A stretch of 64,000 bases of DNA, from the NCBI RefSeq assembly GCF_001655615.1, contig NZ_CP011567.1, forward strand, positions 2,365,001-2,429,000, in the 5' to 3' direction. The position numbers and the translations under genes were made by a program. This DNA is from Pseudomonas sp. GR 6-02. GTDB taxonomy: Bacteria > Pseudomonadota > Gammaproteobacteria > Pseudomonadales > Pseudomonadaceae. Position 1 is the stretch's first letter, and the number at the start of each line of letters is the position of its first letter. The notes under the pieces are model-generated. The model was not told the DNA's origin and searched no databases. It saw only the letters and a program-made list of their open reading frames with translations. Positions 25,637 through 33,689 of this stretch are shown here, piece after piece.

Positions 25637-26380
25637 TCAGGCACCGTCCCTGAGCAACTGGCTGAACGCCTCCAGTTCACTTTTTTCCACATCGGAAACC
25701 AGCACGAAACGCATGTGGTTGGCTTGCCAGGACACCACGTTAAAGCCACGAATCGTCTGGGTCTGCCGCGGCTTGTCTGCCTCCGGCACGGGCAGGATAA
25801 ACACATTGATGATGTGCTTGGCCCTCCCATAACTCAGCGCTGCCGTGGTCTGGTGTTGTAGATAATCCAGCCGCCCACCCAGTAATGGAAATCCCTGCGC
25901 CGAGTAATCGAATACCGGCGGCGAGAAGTCGAGTTTGCCGGTGAACCAGGGCTTCACGGTGTGGCGGTCGGAGGACACCACATCGTTCAGATGCTCGCCC
26001 ATCAACGAGCGGACATGGCTGGAGACAGCCTCGTCCATCAGAGGTTGCTCGCTGCCCGGCGTCATCACATAAAGCACTGCCGCCAAGGCCAGCGCCGCCG
26101 CGGAAAACGTCGGTGCGAACCATTTCTGCCAGCGCTCGACGGCGCGAGTCGCGGGAGTACCTGTGGCAAACACGCTGGCCGCTAACGATGCCGGCGCCGG
26201 GTAATACGGCGCCTGGCGCTTCACACTGACCTTCAGCAGTTTCACTTCATCATGCAGCCGCGCGCACTCGGGGCATGCGGCCAGATGCGCAGCTACATCC
26301 GCAGCCGTCGCAGGATCGAGTTCGTGATCCAGATAACCATGCAGCCGTGTCTGGCAAACCGTGCAGTCGAGTTCATTCAT
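25637..26380 (-). CDS. Membrane anti-sigma factor with zinc-finger domain
   Basis: 247 aa. The N-terminal zf-HC2/ZAS module has His32, Cys36 and Cys39 (AHLAACPEC) plus upstream cysteines; a single TM helix lies at about 91-106; the periplasmic C-terminal domain (about 107-247) is the likely sensor. It should hold the adjacent ECF sigma factor inactive until a periplasmic signal arrives. Its start overlaps the sigma gene's stop by 8 bp, confirming co-translation. Confidence 0.88.
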   Translation of the reverse strand: MNELDCTVCQTRLHGYLDHELDPATAADVAAHLAACPECARLHDEVKLLKVSVKRQAPYYPAPASLAASVFATGTPATRAVERWQKWFAPTFSAAALALAAVLYVMTPGSEQPLMDEAVSSHVRSLMGEHLNDVVSSDRHTVKPWFTGKLDFSPPVFDYSAQGFPLLGGRLDYLQHQTTAALSYGRAKHIINVFILPVPEADKPRQTQTIRGFNVVSWQANHMRFVLVSDVEKSELEAFSQLLRDGA

Positions 26381-26885
26381 GATCGTGCAACTTCAGTAGT
26401 TCGAGCTTGAGCATCGCGCGCCCCCGGGCCAGTCTCGACATGACGGTGCCGATGGGGATATCGACCACCAAAGCGATGTCCTTGTAAGGCATGTCTTCGA
26501 GTTCTTTCAGCACAATCACCTCACGAAACACCGGCGGCAGGGCGCACAGCGCTTGCTGGATCAGCGCTGCGTTTTCCGTGTGAATAGCCAGCAATTCCGG
26601 GGTCTGGCTGTGGCTCAGTGCCCCTTCGTCATCGCCAATGTCGTCATTGAAAGCAACCCAATGGCGCCCGGCCGAGGCTTTGAGCCAGGTGTAGCTTTCA
26701 TTGCGCACGATGGTCAGAAACCAGGCCTTGGCGTTGCCATCGGCGAAACGCTGCAAAAACCTGAAGGCGCGCAGGGCACTTTCCTGCACGACATCGCGTG
26801 CGGCGGCGTCGTTGCCAGTGAGCCAGCGCGCGAGGTTGTAAGCGGCGTCCAGATGGGGCGCAATCAGGTCCTCAAATCGCTTCAT
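26373..26885 (-). CDS. ECF sigma-70 factor
   Basis: 170 aa. Region 2 (ARDVVQESALRAFRFLQRF, AWFLTIVRN) and region 4 (LPPVFREVIVLKELEDMPYKDIAL...IPIGTVMSRLARGR) are clear. It is followed by its anti-sigma factor and divergent from a phosphoesterase/cupredoxin operon. Both promoters carry GGAATAAA and GGTT elements at identical spacing, so the sigma factor probably drives its own gene and the divergent operon. The inducing signal is unknown; a copper- or oxidant-related envelope signal is possible because a cupredoxin is a target (inference). Confidence 0.92.
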   Translation of the reverse strand: MKRFEDLIAPHLDAAYNLARWLTGNDAAARDVVQESALRAFRFLQRFADGNAKAWFLTIVRNESYTWLKASAGRHWVAFNDDIGDDEGALSHSQTPELLAIHTENAALIQQALCALPPVFREVIVLKELEDMPYKDIALVVDIPIGTVMSRLARGRAMLKLELLKLHDHE

Positions 26886-26911
26886 AGTGGCTTCCGCACT
26901 GTCACACCCCT

Positions 26912-26939
26912 ATAACCGTGGTGCGTGGTCTTTTATTCC
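26912..26939 (-). promoter_or_regulatory. ECF-type promoter of the sigma/anti-sigma operon
   Basis: On the minus strand, GGAATAAA (26939-26932) and GGTTAT (26917-26912) are separated by 14 nt. Element sequence and spacing are the same as in the divergent promoter at 26965-26992. The -10 lies about 27 bp before the sigma gene start. Confidence 0.75.
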
Positions 26940-26964
26940 CTGAAAAGAATTTGTTTTCCAGCAC

Positions 26965-26992
26965 GGAATAAACACTCATCCCGCAAGGTTTA
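26965..26992 (+). promoter_or_regulatory. ECF-type promoter of the phosphoesterase/cupredoxin operon
   Basis: GGAATAAA (26965-26972), 14 nt, then GGTTTA (26987-26992), predicting a start near 27000 and a 5' leader of about 40 nt. It matches the divergent sigma promoter. Confidence 0.75.
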
Positions 26993-27038
26993 CCTCGTGT
27001 CAGCTACATCACTGTAGTCCGCCAGCGAGGACATACCG

Positions 27039-28007
27039 ATGGACATTCAATCAAAACACCCATTGCGCACCGACGACTTGCTGAACCCTGACCGCCGAAC
27101 GCTGCTCAAGTGCTCGGCGTGGGCCGGGGCAGGGGTTATCTGGGCCCTGAGCGGCGGCATTCCCCGGGCCTTTGCGCTGGATGAGGCAGGCAACGTCGCC
27201 GACCCCAAGGCACTGGCCAGCACGTTTCACTTCGTGCAGATCAGCGACTCGCACATCGGCTTCAACAAGGAAGCCAACCCGGAGCCGGCAAAGACATTGC
27301 AGGTGGCGATCGACAAGGTCATCGCGCTGCCAAAACCACCGTCGCTGATTCTGCATACCGGCGACATCACGCACCTGTCCAAGCCTGAGGAGTTCGACAC
27401 TGCGGCACAGTTGCTCAAGGGGCTGCCGTCCACCGTGCATTACGTGCCGGGTGAACACGACACCCTCGATGAGGGCGGCGGCAAGCTTTACCTGGAGCGA
27501 TACGGCAAGGGCACCAAAGGCAATGGCTGGTACAGCTTCGATGACCACGGTGTGCATTTCATCGCACTGGTAAACGTCTTCAACTTCCAGGCCGGTCACG
27601 AAGCCACCCTTGGCGCCGATCAACTGGCCTGGCTGGCCGATGATTTGCGGGCGGTGACGACCAGTACACCCATCGTCGTGTTTACCCACATTCCGCTGTG
27701 GACGATTTATCAGCCGTGGGGCTGGGGCACCGAGGATGGTGATCAAGCGATTGCGATGCTGCGCAAGTACGGTTCAGTGACGGTATTGAACGGCCACATC
27801 CATCAAGTCATCCAGAAGGTCGAAGGCAACATCACCTTCCACACCGCCCGTGGCACGGCTTACCCACAACCTGCACCGGGTGCGGCGCCGGCACCGGGGC
27901 CGATGACGGTGGCCGCCGATCAATTGCGCAATTACCTGGGGATCACCGATGTGCGAGCGACACAGGGCGATCATCCGCTGGCGCTGATTGATTCGACACT
28001 GGTCTAG
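27039..28007 (+). CDS. Tat-exported metallophosphoesterase
   Basis: 322 aa. The N-terminus carries DRRTLLK followed by a hydrophobic segment (WAGAGVIWALSGGIPRAFA), a Tat signal. The calcineurin-like metal motifs appear in order: DSHIG, HTGDITH, PGEHD (Glu replacing the usual Asn), FTHIP and NGHIHQ. Periplasmic phosphodiesterase or phosphatase with a dinuclear metal site; substrate unknown. First gene of a two-gene operon under the ECF promoter, 14 bp before the cupredoxin gene. Confidence 0.88.
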   Translation: MDIQSKHPLRTDDLLNPDRRTLLKCSAWAGAGVIWALSGGIPRAFALDEAGNVADPKALASTFHFVQISDSHIGFNKEANPEPAKTLQVAIDKVIALPKPPSLILHTGDITHLSKPEEFDTAAQLLKGLPSTVHYVPGEHDTLDEGGGKLYLERYGKGTKGNGWYSFDDHGVHFIALVNVFNFQAGHEATLGADQLAWLADDLRAVTTSTPIVVFTHIPLWTIYQPWGWGTEDGDQAIAMLRKYGSVTVLNGHIHQVIQKVEGNITFHTARGTAYPQPAPGAAPAPGPMTVAADQLRNYLGITDVRATQGDHPLALIDSTLV

Positions 28008-28021
28008 GGGAGGGCGGTCAG

Positions 28022-28330
28022 ATGAAAACGCGACTGTTGGCGGTGGTGTGCCTGATGCTGTCGATGCCGGCGTGGGCTCAGGAGGTGAAGATCGATATCA
28101 AGGAGTTCATGTTTGCACCCAAGGATTTGACCGTGGCCGTGGGCACCAAAGTGACGTGGGTGAATGACGACCAGATTCCGCACACGGTGGCAGAAACCCA
28201 CAAGGTGTTTCGCTCGGGGGCGCTGGATACGAATGACAGTTTTTCCTGGGTGTTCAATACGCCGGGAGAGTTCGAGTATTTTTGTGCGCTGCACCCGCAG
28301 ATGATCGGGAAGATTGTGGTCACCCAGTAA
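28022..28330 (+). CDS. Periplasmic cupredoxin (plastocyanin/azurin-like)
   Basis: 102 aa with a Sec signal peptide cleaved after PAWAQ. Type 1 copper ligands are all present: His54 (IPHTV), Cys88, His91 and Met94 in FCALHPQM. This is the short amicyanin-like form of electron-transfer blue copper proteins. Co-transcribed with the phosphoesterase under ECF control. Whether it acts in electron transfer, copper buffering or oxidative defence cannot be told. Confidence 0.9.
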   Translation: MKTRLLAVVCLMLSMPAWAQEVKIDIKEFMFAPKDLTVAVGTKVTWVNDDQIPHTVAETHKVFRSGALDTNDSFSWVFNTPGEFEYFCALHPQMIGKIVVTQ

Positions 28331-28414
28331 ACAAAGGGCGCTGGAAGGTCAAAAGACCGCAGCCTTCGACTGTTCCGACGTCTGCCGGCTCAACCAGCAG
28401 GTATCCCCAGAAAT

Positions 28415-28444
28415 GACAAAGCCCCGAATAATCGGGGCTTTGTC
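28415..28444. terminator. Bidirectional terminator, member of a dispersed family
   Basis: GACAAAGCCCCGA (28415-28427) pairs perfectly over 13 bp with 28432-28444. Preceded by CCCCAGAAAT. The same block, CCCCAGAAAYGACAAAGCCC, recurs at 46394 and 57471. It serves the cupredoxin operon and the convergent TetR gene. Confidence 0.92.
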
Positions 28445-28493
28445 GTACGGAATCTGCTGACGACTCAGTTCGAGGAAGCGCCGCTCAGGTTTG

Positions 28494-29138
28494 TTATTTC
28501 GTAGTTGGCGGCTTCGTACTGTCGCCCGCGTTGGCAGTCGTCGCCCAATTACGCGTCTTTGGCGCCAATAATCGCTCGATGGCGCCACTCACCATGTTTT
28601 CCATCAAATTATCGCGCTCTTGTTCATCCAGCGAATGTTGCATCAGCCAACTGGGCGCGCTATTGAGCAAGGCTGCAATGGCTCGACCCGCGGCCCGTTG
28701 CGCCGGTTCGCTCACGCGGGGTTTGGCTCCGAGCATCAGCAGCAATTTGCGTTCGTATTGCTCACGCAAGTGGCGAACCTGTTCCTGCTGCTCCTCGTTG
28801 AGGCAGCCACTGTCGCGCTCCGCCAGTCGAAAATGCCAGGGCATTTCCTGGTGCAGATTCAGGTGGGCGCGGATCAGGCTGTTGAGCCTGTCGCGTTTTG
28901 CCGGCGCCTGTTGTTCAAGGCGCCCCAAGGTTGCCAACAGCTCTTCGTAGAACTCCTCGATCAAGTCGAGCAGCAAGTGCTGTTTGCTGGGGTAATGGTG
29001 ATACAACGAGCCTGGAGTGAGCCCCAGGCTTGTCGCCAGCTCACGCATGCCGACCTGACCGAAACCCTTGCTGGCAAACAGCTCCAGCACCTTGCCCCGG
29101 TACTCGGCAAACCGTGAGCAACGCTCAGGCATAGGCAT
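28494..29138 (-). CDS. TetR-family regulator
   Basis: 214 aa from the ATG at 29138 (the second Met, at 29132, is also possible). N-terminal HTH GFGQVGMRELATSLGLTPGSLYHHYPSKQHLLLDLIEEF is of the TetR type; the C-terminal ligand domain is divergent, with an SAPSWLM stretch seen in acyl-CoA-type regulators. The start overlaps the end of the 3-hydroxyacyl-CoA dehydrogenase gene, so it is the last gene of the thiolase operon and probably regulates it, perhaps with an acyl-CoA ligand (inference). Confidence 0.85.
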   Translation of the reverse strand: MPMPERCSRFAEYRGKVLELFASKGFGQVGMRELATSLGLTPGSLYHHYPSKQHLLLDLIEEFYEELLATLGRLEQQAPAKRDRLNSLIRAHLNLHQEMPWHFRLAERDSGCLNEEQQEQVRHLREQYERKLLLMLGAKPRVSEPAQRAAGRAIAALLNSAPSWLMQHSLDEQERDNLMENMVSGAIERLLAPKTRNWATTANAGDSTKPPTTK

Positions 29139-29976
29139 GGAAGCCACGTCCCGTTTTACGCCCCAGGTAACCGGCGGCGACCATTTCCTTGAGCAGCGGT
29201 GCAGGGCGATATTTGCTGTCATTGAAGCCGTCGTAAAACGCTTCGAGAATGGCCAGCACCGTGTCCAGACCGATCAGATCCGCCAGAGCCAGTGGCCCGA
29301 TCGGCTGGTTGCAACCCAGGCGCATGCCGGCGTCGATGTCTTCGGCGCTGGCCAGGCCTTCCTGAAACACCAGGATCGCTTCGTTGATCATCGGCACCAG
29401 AATCCGGTTGACCACGAAGCCCGGACGGTTGCCCGCGGTGATCGCGGTCTTGCCGAGGGTTTTTGCCATGTCCAGCGCCAGGGCGTGGGTGGCATCGCTG
29501 GTTTGCAGGCCACGAATCACTTCGATCAGGCCCATCACCGGCACCGGGTTGAAAAAGTGCAGCCCGATGAAGCGTTCAGGCCGGCTCACGCTGGCCGCCA
29601 GTTGGGTAATGGACAGCGATGACGTGTTGGAGGCGATCACGCACTCGGCGCTGACCTGCGCGGCGATCTGTTGCAACACGCGCAGTTTCAGATCGAGGTT
29701 TTCGGTGGCGGCTTCGATCACCAGTTGCGCGTTCAGCAGGCTGCTGTAATCGGTGCTGGTGCGAATCTTGTCGAGGGCAGCGAGCTTTTGCTCAAGCGTG
29801 AGCGTGTCTTTGGCGATCTGGCGATCGAGATTTTTATCGACGGTCGCGATTGCCTTTTGCAGAGCACTCTCGGAAATGTCGATCAAGGTTACGTTGAAGC
29901 CGGCCAGGGCGCAGACTTGCGCGATGCCATTGCCCATGGTGCCGGCGCCGATAACGCCAATGTTCTGTAGGTTCAT
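29125..29976 (-). CDS. 3-hydroxybutyryl-CoA dehydrogenase
   Basis: 283 aa, the standard length of Hbd/PaaH-type enzymes. NAD site GVIGAGTMGNGIAQ at 7-20; active-site region SNTSSLSITQLA; conserved FIGLHFFNPVPVMGLIEVI with the catalytic His, then NRPGFVVNRIL. It interconverts 3-hydroxyacyl-CoA and acetoacyl-CoA with NAD(H). AAGGACA precedes the ATG. It sits 16 bp after the thiolase, forming a short beta-oxidation or ketone-body module. Confidence 0.92.
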   Translation of the reverse strand: MNLQNIGVIGAGTMGNGIAQVCALAGFNVTLIDISESALQKAIATVDKNLDRQIAKDTLTLEQKLAALDKIRTSTDYSSLLNAQLVIEAATENLDLKLRVLQQIAAQVSAECVIASNTSSLSITQLAASVSRPERFIGLHFFNPVPVMGLIEVIRGLQTSDATHALALDMAKTLGKTAITAGNRPGFVVNRILVPMINEAILVFQEGLASAEDIDAGMRLGCNQPIGPLALADLIGLDTVLAILEAFYDGFNDSKYRPAPLLKEMVAAGYLGRKTGRGFHAYA

Positions 29977-29992
29977 GCGTATGTCCTTGTGA

Positions 29993-31177
29993 TCAAACCC
30001 GTTCGAACAACACGGCGATGCCTTGGCCGCCACCGATGCACATGGTCGCCAGGGCATAACGGCCCTGACAGCGGTGCAGTTCATGAATGGCTTTGGTGGC
30101 GATGATCGCGCCAGTGGCGCCCACCGGATGGCCCAGCGAGATGCCCGAACCGTTGGGGTTGACCTTCTGCGGATCGAAGCCCAGCTCTTGCGCTACGGCA
30201 CAGGCCTGGGCGGCGAAGGCTTCGTTGGACTCGATCACGTCAAGGTCGGCAACGGTCAGGCCGGCGCGCTTGAGCACCAAACGGGTGGCGGGAATCGGTC
30301 CCAGCCCCATCATTGAGGGCTCAACGCCTGCGTGGGCATAACCCACCAGTCGAGCCATGGGCTTGAGACCCTGTTCCTGAACAGTTTGACCGGTGGCCAT
30401 GATCAGTGCGCCGGCACCATCATTGAGACCAGACGCGTTGCCGGCGGTGACGGTGCCGTCCTTTTTGAACGCCGGTTTCATGCGGCTCAATTGCTCGACG
30501 TTGACCTCAGCCCGTACATGCTCATCCGTCGCAAAGGAAACCGTCCCTTTGCGGGTCGCGACTTCGATCGGCACGATCTGCCCGGAAAAACGCCCCTCGG
30601 CAATCGCCCGGGCAGCACGCTGTTGGCTGAGAAGCGCCAACTCATCCTGGGCCTGACGCGTGATGCCATAGTGCTCGGCGATATTTTCAGCGGTGATCCC
30701 CATATGGAAACCGGCAAACGGGTCTTGCAGTGCGCCAAGCATGTAGTCGACGGCCTGCATGTCGCCCATTCGTGCGCCCCAGCGCGCCTGCGGCAACAGG
30801 TACGCGCCGCGGCTCATGGACTCGACGCCACCTGCCAGCGCAGCGCCCGCATCCCCCAGCATCAAACTTTGCGCGGCACTGACAATCGCCTGCAAACCCG
30901 AACCGCAAAGACGGTTGACGTTGAAGGCGGGAGTCTCTTTCGTCAGGCCGGCATTCATCGCTACGACCCGGGAGATGTAGGCATCGCGTGCCTCGGTCGG
31001 GATCACATGTCCCATCACCGCGTGGCCGATATGCTCGGGCGCCAGGCCAGATCGTTCGATAGCGGCGCGGCAAACATCGGTTGCCAACTGAATAGGCGGT
31101 ACATCCTTGAGTGAACCGCCAAAGCTGCCGATGGCAGAACGGACGGCGCTCACTACAAAAATATCGGAATGGTTCAT
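29993..31177 (-). CDS. Acetyl-CoA C-acyltransferase (thiolase)
   Basis: 394 aa. Nucleophile Cys91 in NRLCGSGLQ, His in GHPVGATGA and second Cys in CIGGGQG are all present, as in thiolase II/degradative thiolases. It cleaves or forms acetoacetyl-CoA or longer 3-ketoacyl-CoA. First gene of the thiolase/dehydrogenase/TetR unit and divergent from the AraC regulator at 31310. Specific chain length not predictable. Confidence 0.92.
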   Translation of the reverse strand: MNHSDIFVVSAVRSAIGSFGGSLKDVPPIQLATDVCRAAIERSGLAPEHIGHAVMGHVIPTEARDAYISRVVAMNAGLTKETPAFNVNRLCGSGLQAIVSAAQSLMLGDAGAALAGGVESMSRGAYLLPQARWGARMGDMQAVDYMLGALQDPFAGFHMGITAENIAEHYGITRQAQDELALLSQQRAARAIAEGRFSGQIVPIEVATRKGTVSFATDEHVRAEVNVEQLSRMKPAFKKDGTVTAGNASGLNDGAGALIMATGQTVQEQGLKPMARLVGYAHAGVEPSMMGLGPIPATRLVLKRAGLTVADLDVIESNEAFAAQACAVAQELGFDPQKVNPNGSGISLGHPVGATGAIIATKAIHELHRCQGRYALATMCIGGGQGIAVLFERV

Positions 31178-31309
31178 GTTGGCTCTCTTGAACAGGTCTT
31201 TTTTGTTGAGCACGAGTCTAGAATCAGCAGCGCCGCTGGCCTATGCCAAAACTGTTCAAGGGTGATGGCGTTTTTTGCCATGTTCAGATGTAACGAGAGA
31301 GGCATTCAA

Positions 31310-32326
31310 ATGCGGGAAACGGATTCGGTGGCGGTTTACTTCATGTATCCCATGATCCATGCGTTGCGTGAGAAGCCGCAGCGTCTGCGGTCACTCCTTG
31401 AACAGGTGGGAATTGATCCGGCACTGATGGATCAGCCGACAGCACGGGTGCCGGCCACGGCTTTCGCCGCGTTGTGGCTGGCGCAGATTCGTGAGTTGAA
31501 CGATGAATTTTTCCAGTTGGACTCCCATGGTATGCCGCCGGGCAGTTTTGCCTTGATCTGTCGGGCATTGATTCAGGAGCCGACGCTGGAAAAAGCCATG
31601 CGTCAGTGCCTGGCCAATTTCGCGTTGTTCCTGCGTGATTTTCGCGGCATGTTGAGTGTGCGTGGCAAGCGTGCGGTCATCAGCTTGCAGACCCGCTCGC
31701 AGAACAGCGAGGTCAGCCGGCTGGGCGAAGAAACGTTTCTGGTGTTGATGATCAGTCTGCTGTGTTGGCTAGGCGGGCGGCGAATTCCCATCGATCGTGC
31801 GGACTTTCGTCATCAGCGTTTGTCGCTGCGTGATGACGCCTTGCTCTGGGGGCCCAACCTGACCTTTGGTACCGAACACACCGAAATCGAGTTCGCCAGT
31901 CACTACTTGCGGCTGCCGGTGGTTCAGGACCTTGCCTCGCTGAAAGTGTTTTTGCGCACCGCACCGCAATGGCTGGTGATCCGCTTCCGCAACCAGCATG
32001 GGCTGGCATCGCAGGTTCATCAGCGCCTGCGCCATAGCCATTACAGCGAATGGCCGACCTTGCAGGACTTCGCCCTGGAACAGCACCTGAGCCCCAGTAC
32101 CTTTCGCCGGAAACTGGGACGTGAGGGCTGTTCGTATCAGGAAATCAAGGATGAAGTGCGGCGCGGGGTGGCGTTTGAACGGTTGCGCCAGAGTAAGGCG
32201 AACATCAGCGATATTGCCGAACAGTTGGGGTTTCAGGAGCCGAGTGCGTTTCACCGCGCCTTCAAAAAATGGACGGGGGAGAGCCCGGGGCAATACCGTT
32301 TGCGGTTTCAAGGTCGGGATGATTGA
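31310..32326 (+). CDS. AraC-family regulator with arabinose-binding-like N-domain (OruR type)
   Basis: 338 aa from ATG 31310. N-terminal PF12625-like domain (YFMYPMIHALREKPQRLRSLLEQVGIDPALM) and C-terminal AraC HTH pair (TLQDFALEQHLSPSTFRRKL, NISDIAEQLGFQEPSAFHRAFKKWTGESPGQYR). Divergent from the thiolase gene with 132 bp between, hence its probable activator. The ligand is unknown. A longer in-frame upstream reading lacks coding character. Confidence 0.88.
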   Translation: MRETDSVAVYFMYPMIHALREKPQRLRSLLEQVGIDPALMDQPTARVPATAFAALWLAQIRELNDEFFQLDSHGMPPGSFALICRALIQEPTLEKAMRQCLANFALFLRDFRGMLSVRGKRAVISLQTRSQNSEVSRLGEETFLVLMISLLCWLGGRRIPIDRADFRHQRLSLRDDALLWGPNLTFGTEHTEIEFASHYLRLPVVQDLASLKVFLRTAPQWLVIRFRNQHGLASQVHQRLRHSHYSEWPTLQDFALEQHLSPSTFRRKLGREGCSYQEIKDEVRRGVAFERLRQSKANISDIAEQLGFQEPSAFHRAFKKWTGESPGQYRLRFQGRDD

Positions 32327-32684
32327 CCCATCCGGGAAGTCTTTTGTGGTCTGTTTAGTTCGAGACGTGTTGAGCATTGCGCTCGGATATCTGCCTCAAC
32401 CGAGAATCGCTTTTCCAGTGGTGCATTCAGGTCGTGAACTGATCAAAAGCCACTCGGCTGCGCTCATCCGTGCCGTGCGCAGCGGGGGTGATCTGCGCGA
32501 GGTCGTCACCTCTGGCTCTGCCTGCGCCGGTCTCTGCCCGGCGTACTCAGTGGCTGGCCTGATTACCGGTCAGGTGCCTGCTTTGCTACAGATCACACTC
32601 CGATGCGCTCTCAATGAGAGGGGCGGGCAGTTACCGTCAGGCTGACGTGACGCTGGTTGTCTTGCTCGCACGAAATGCGCGATT
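32327..32684. other. Intergenic region without recognised gene
   Basis: 358 bp between the AraC gene and the convergent PL7 gene. Open frames exist but are overlapping, proline- and arginine-rich readings without ribosome sites. No terminator or repeat stood out. Confidence 0.5.
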
Positions 32685-33365
32685 TCAGAGGTGGGTGATG
32701 GAAAGGTCGCTGATGATGCAGACCGAACCGTCTTGCGGGTCAGTGGTGTCGGTGTAATCGATCTGGTTGTACACACCGCCGTGGAAGGCGAGAGTTTTCG
32801 TGTCCCAGGTGTTGTCGAGGCGCATGATTGCAGAGGTGGATTTGACGCCATTACAGCTCGCCGAGACGGATACAGCGCCGCTCGAATTGGCGTGAATGTT
32901 GATTTTGAAAAGTGCACCGAGTGGCACGTCTTCCAGAATCGTCGTGTTCACCGGGTCTTCCTGGAGATAGCTCGACCGAAATCCCATCGTGATTCGGCCT
33001 TTGTTCCAAAACACTTTTACAGGTGGCCTTTCCGAACCCTGAACATGAATCTGGCTGATCACAACCTTCTGCAGCGAGTTGACCTTCGTGACTCGCATTT
33101 CTTGTCGGTTCCAGTGGTCAGCAGCGCTGGCGAACAACCAATAGCCCGGCTCTTTCCACTCGCAGCGCGTCCGCAGGGTGCTCTTGCTCGAAGCACCGAG
33201 CGTCGGCGCCGTCATTTGCAGCGAGCCATCTGGAAGCATCGAAACAACTTCCGGGCATTCAAGCAGTGCCCGCCAGCCGATCAATTCAAGCGCGATCGGG
33301 TTGGTGTCGGAGATTGGAAGCGGTGTAGCGATTGTGTAGTTGCTGATGTCTACGGTCATGGTCAT
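32685..33365 (-). CDS. PL7 family polysaccharide lyase (alginate-lyase-like), no signal peptide
   Basis: 226 aa, the size of a single PL7/alginate lyase 2 domain. The three catalytic strands are visible: TLRTRCEW (64-70, in place of the usual R-T/S-E-L-R-E), SQIHVQG (Gln105, His107), and FHGGVYNQ (Tyr199, Gln201). It should cut uronic-acid polysaccharide by beta-elimination. There is no export signal, which is unusual for a lyase. Its promoter is near consensus and overlaps operator copies shared with the neighbouring LexA/CI-type repressor, suggesting tight repression and release on DNA damage. Confidence 0.8.
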   Translation of the reverse strand: MTMTVDISNYTIATPLPISDTNPIALELIGWRALLECPEVVSMLPDGSLQMTAPTLGASSKSTLRTRCEWKEPGYWLFASAADHWNRQEMRVTKVNSLQKVVISQIHVQGSERPPVKVFWNKGRITMGFRSSYLQEDPVNTTILEDVPLGALFKINIHANSSGAVSVSASCNGVKSTSAIMRLDNTWDTKTLAFHGGVYNQIDYTDTTDPQDGSVCIISDLSITHL

Positions 33366-33451
33366 TTCCCTATTTCATTTGATGTCACCCTTTGCTCAGT
33401 TGAGCCTTACGTTTGGTGCTGCTGGGCCAGTGATGCGTTGGCTTGAATTGA

Positions 33452-33496
33452 AATATAGGTATTCCCGTAATTTATGTCAATGGGCATTCCCATAAT
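33452..33496 (-). promoter_or_regulatory. Near-consensus sigma-70 promoter with two repressor operators, PL7 gene
   Basis: On the minus strand, -35 TTGACA (33480-33475) and -10 TATATT (33457-33452) are separated by 17 bp. The spacer contains operator A (ATTACGGGAATACCTAT, 33471-33455) and operator B (ATTATGGGAATGCCCAT, 33496-33480) abuts the -35. Predicted start near 33445, leader about 80 nt. Confidence 0.88.
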
Positions 33497-33680
33497 CCAG
33501 CCGCTCCCACATTCCTATGGAGAGGGGGTCTGTATTTGGTGAGATTGGATGCGCTGAAATTCTTCTTGGGAGTGCAGCCACGCGCAGTACGACGAACGCC
33601 TCAAGCTCGTCCAGGCATTGAGGAGTGGCGTCCAGCAGAGCGTGTATCTGTTCTGCCAAGGCTGCAACCGTTGGAGCCAA
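33477..33680 (-). CDS. Small hypothetical protein downstream of the repressor
   Basis: 67 aa, starting at TTG ten bases after the repressor stop, with GAAGG as a ribosome site. It reads APTVAALAEQIHALLDATPQ...ELEAFVVLRVAALP, a plausible helix. Its stop lies in operator B of the PL7 promoter. It could be a small coupled gene or a chance frame. Confidence 0.4.
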   Translation of the reverse strand: MAPTVAALAEQIHALLDATPQCLDELEAFVVLRVAALPRRISAHPISPNTDPLSIGMWERLDYGNAH

Positions 33681-33689
33681 TTCAGCCCT

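Noticed and set aside
32121..32645. Plus-strand frame of 174 codons after the AraC gene
   Set aside because: It overlaps the AraC gene in another frame and its unique part lacks a ribosome site and recognisable family.
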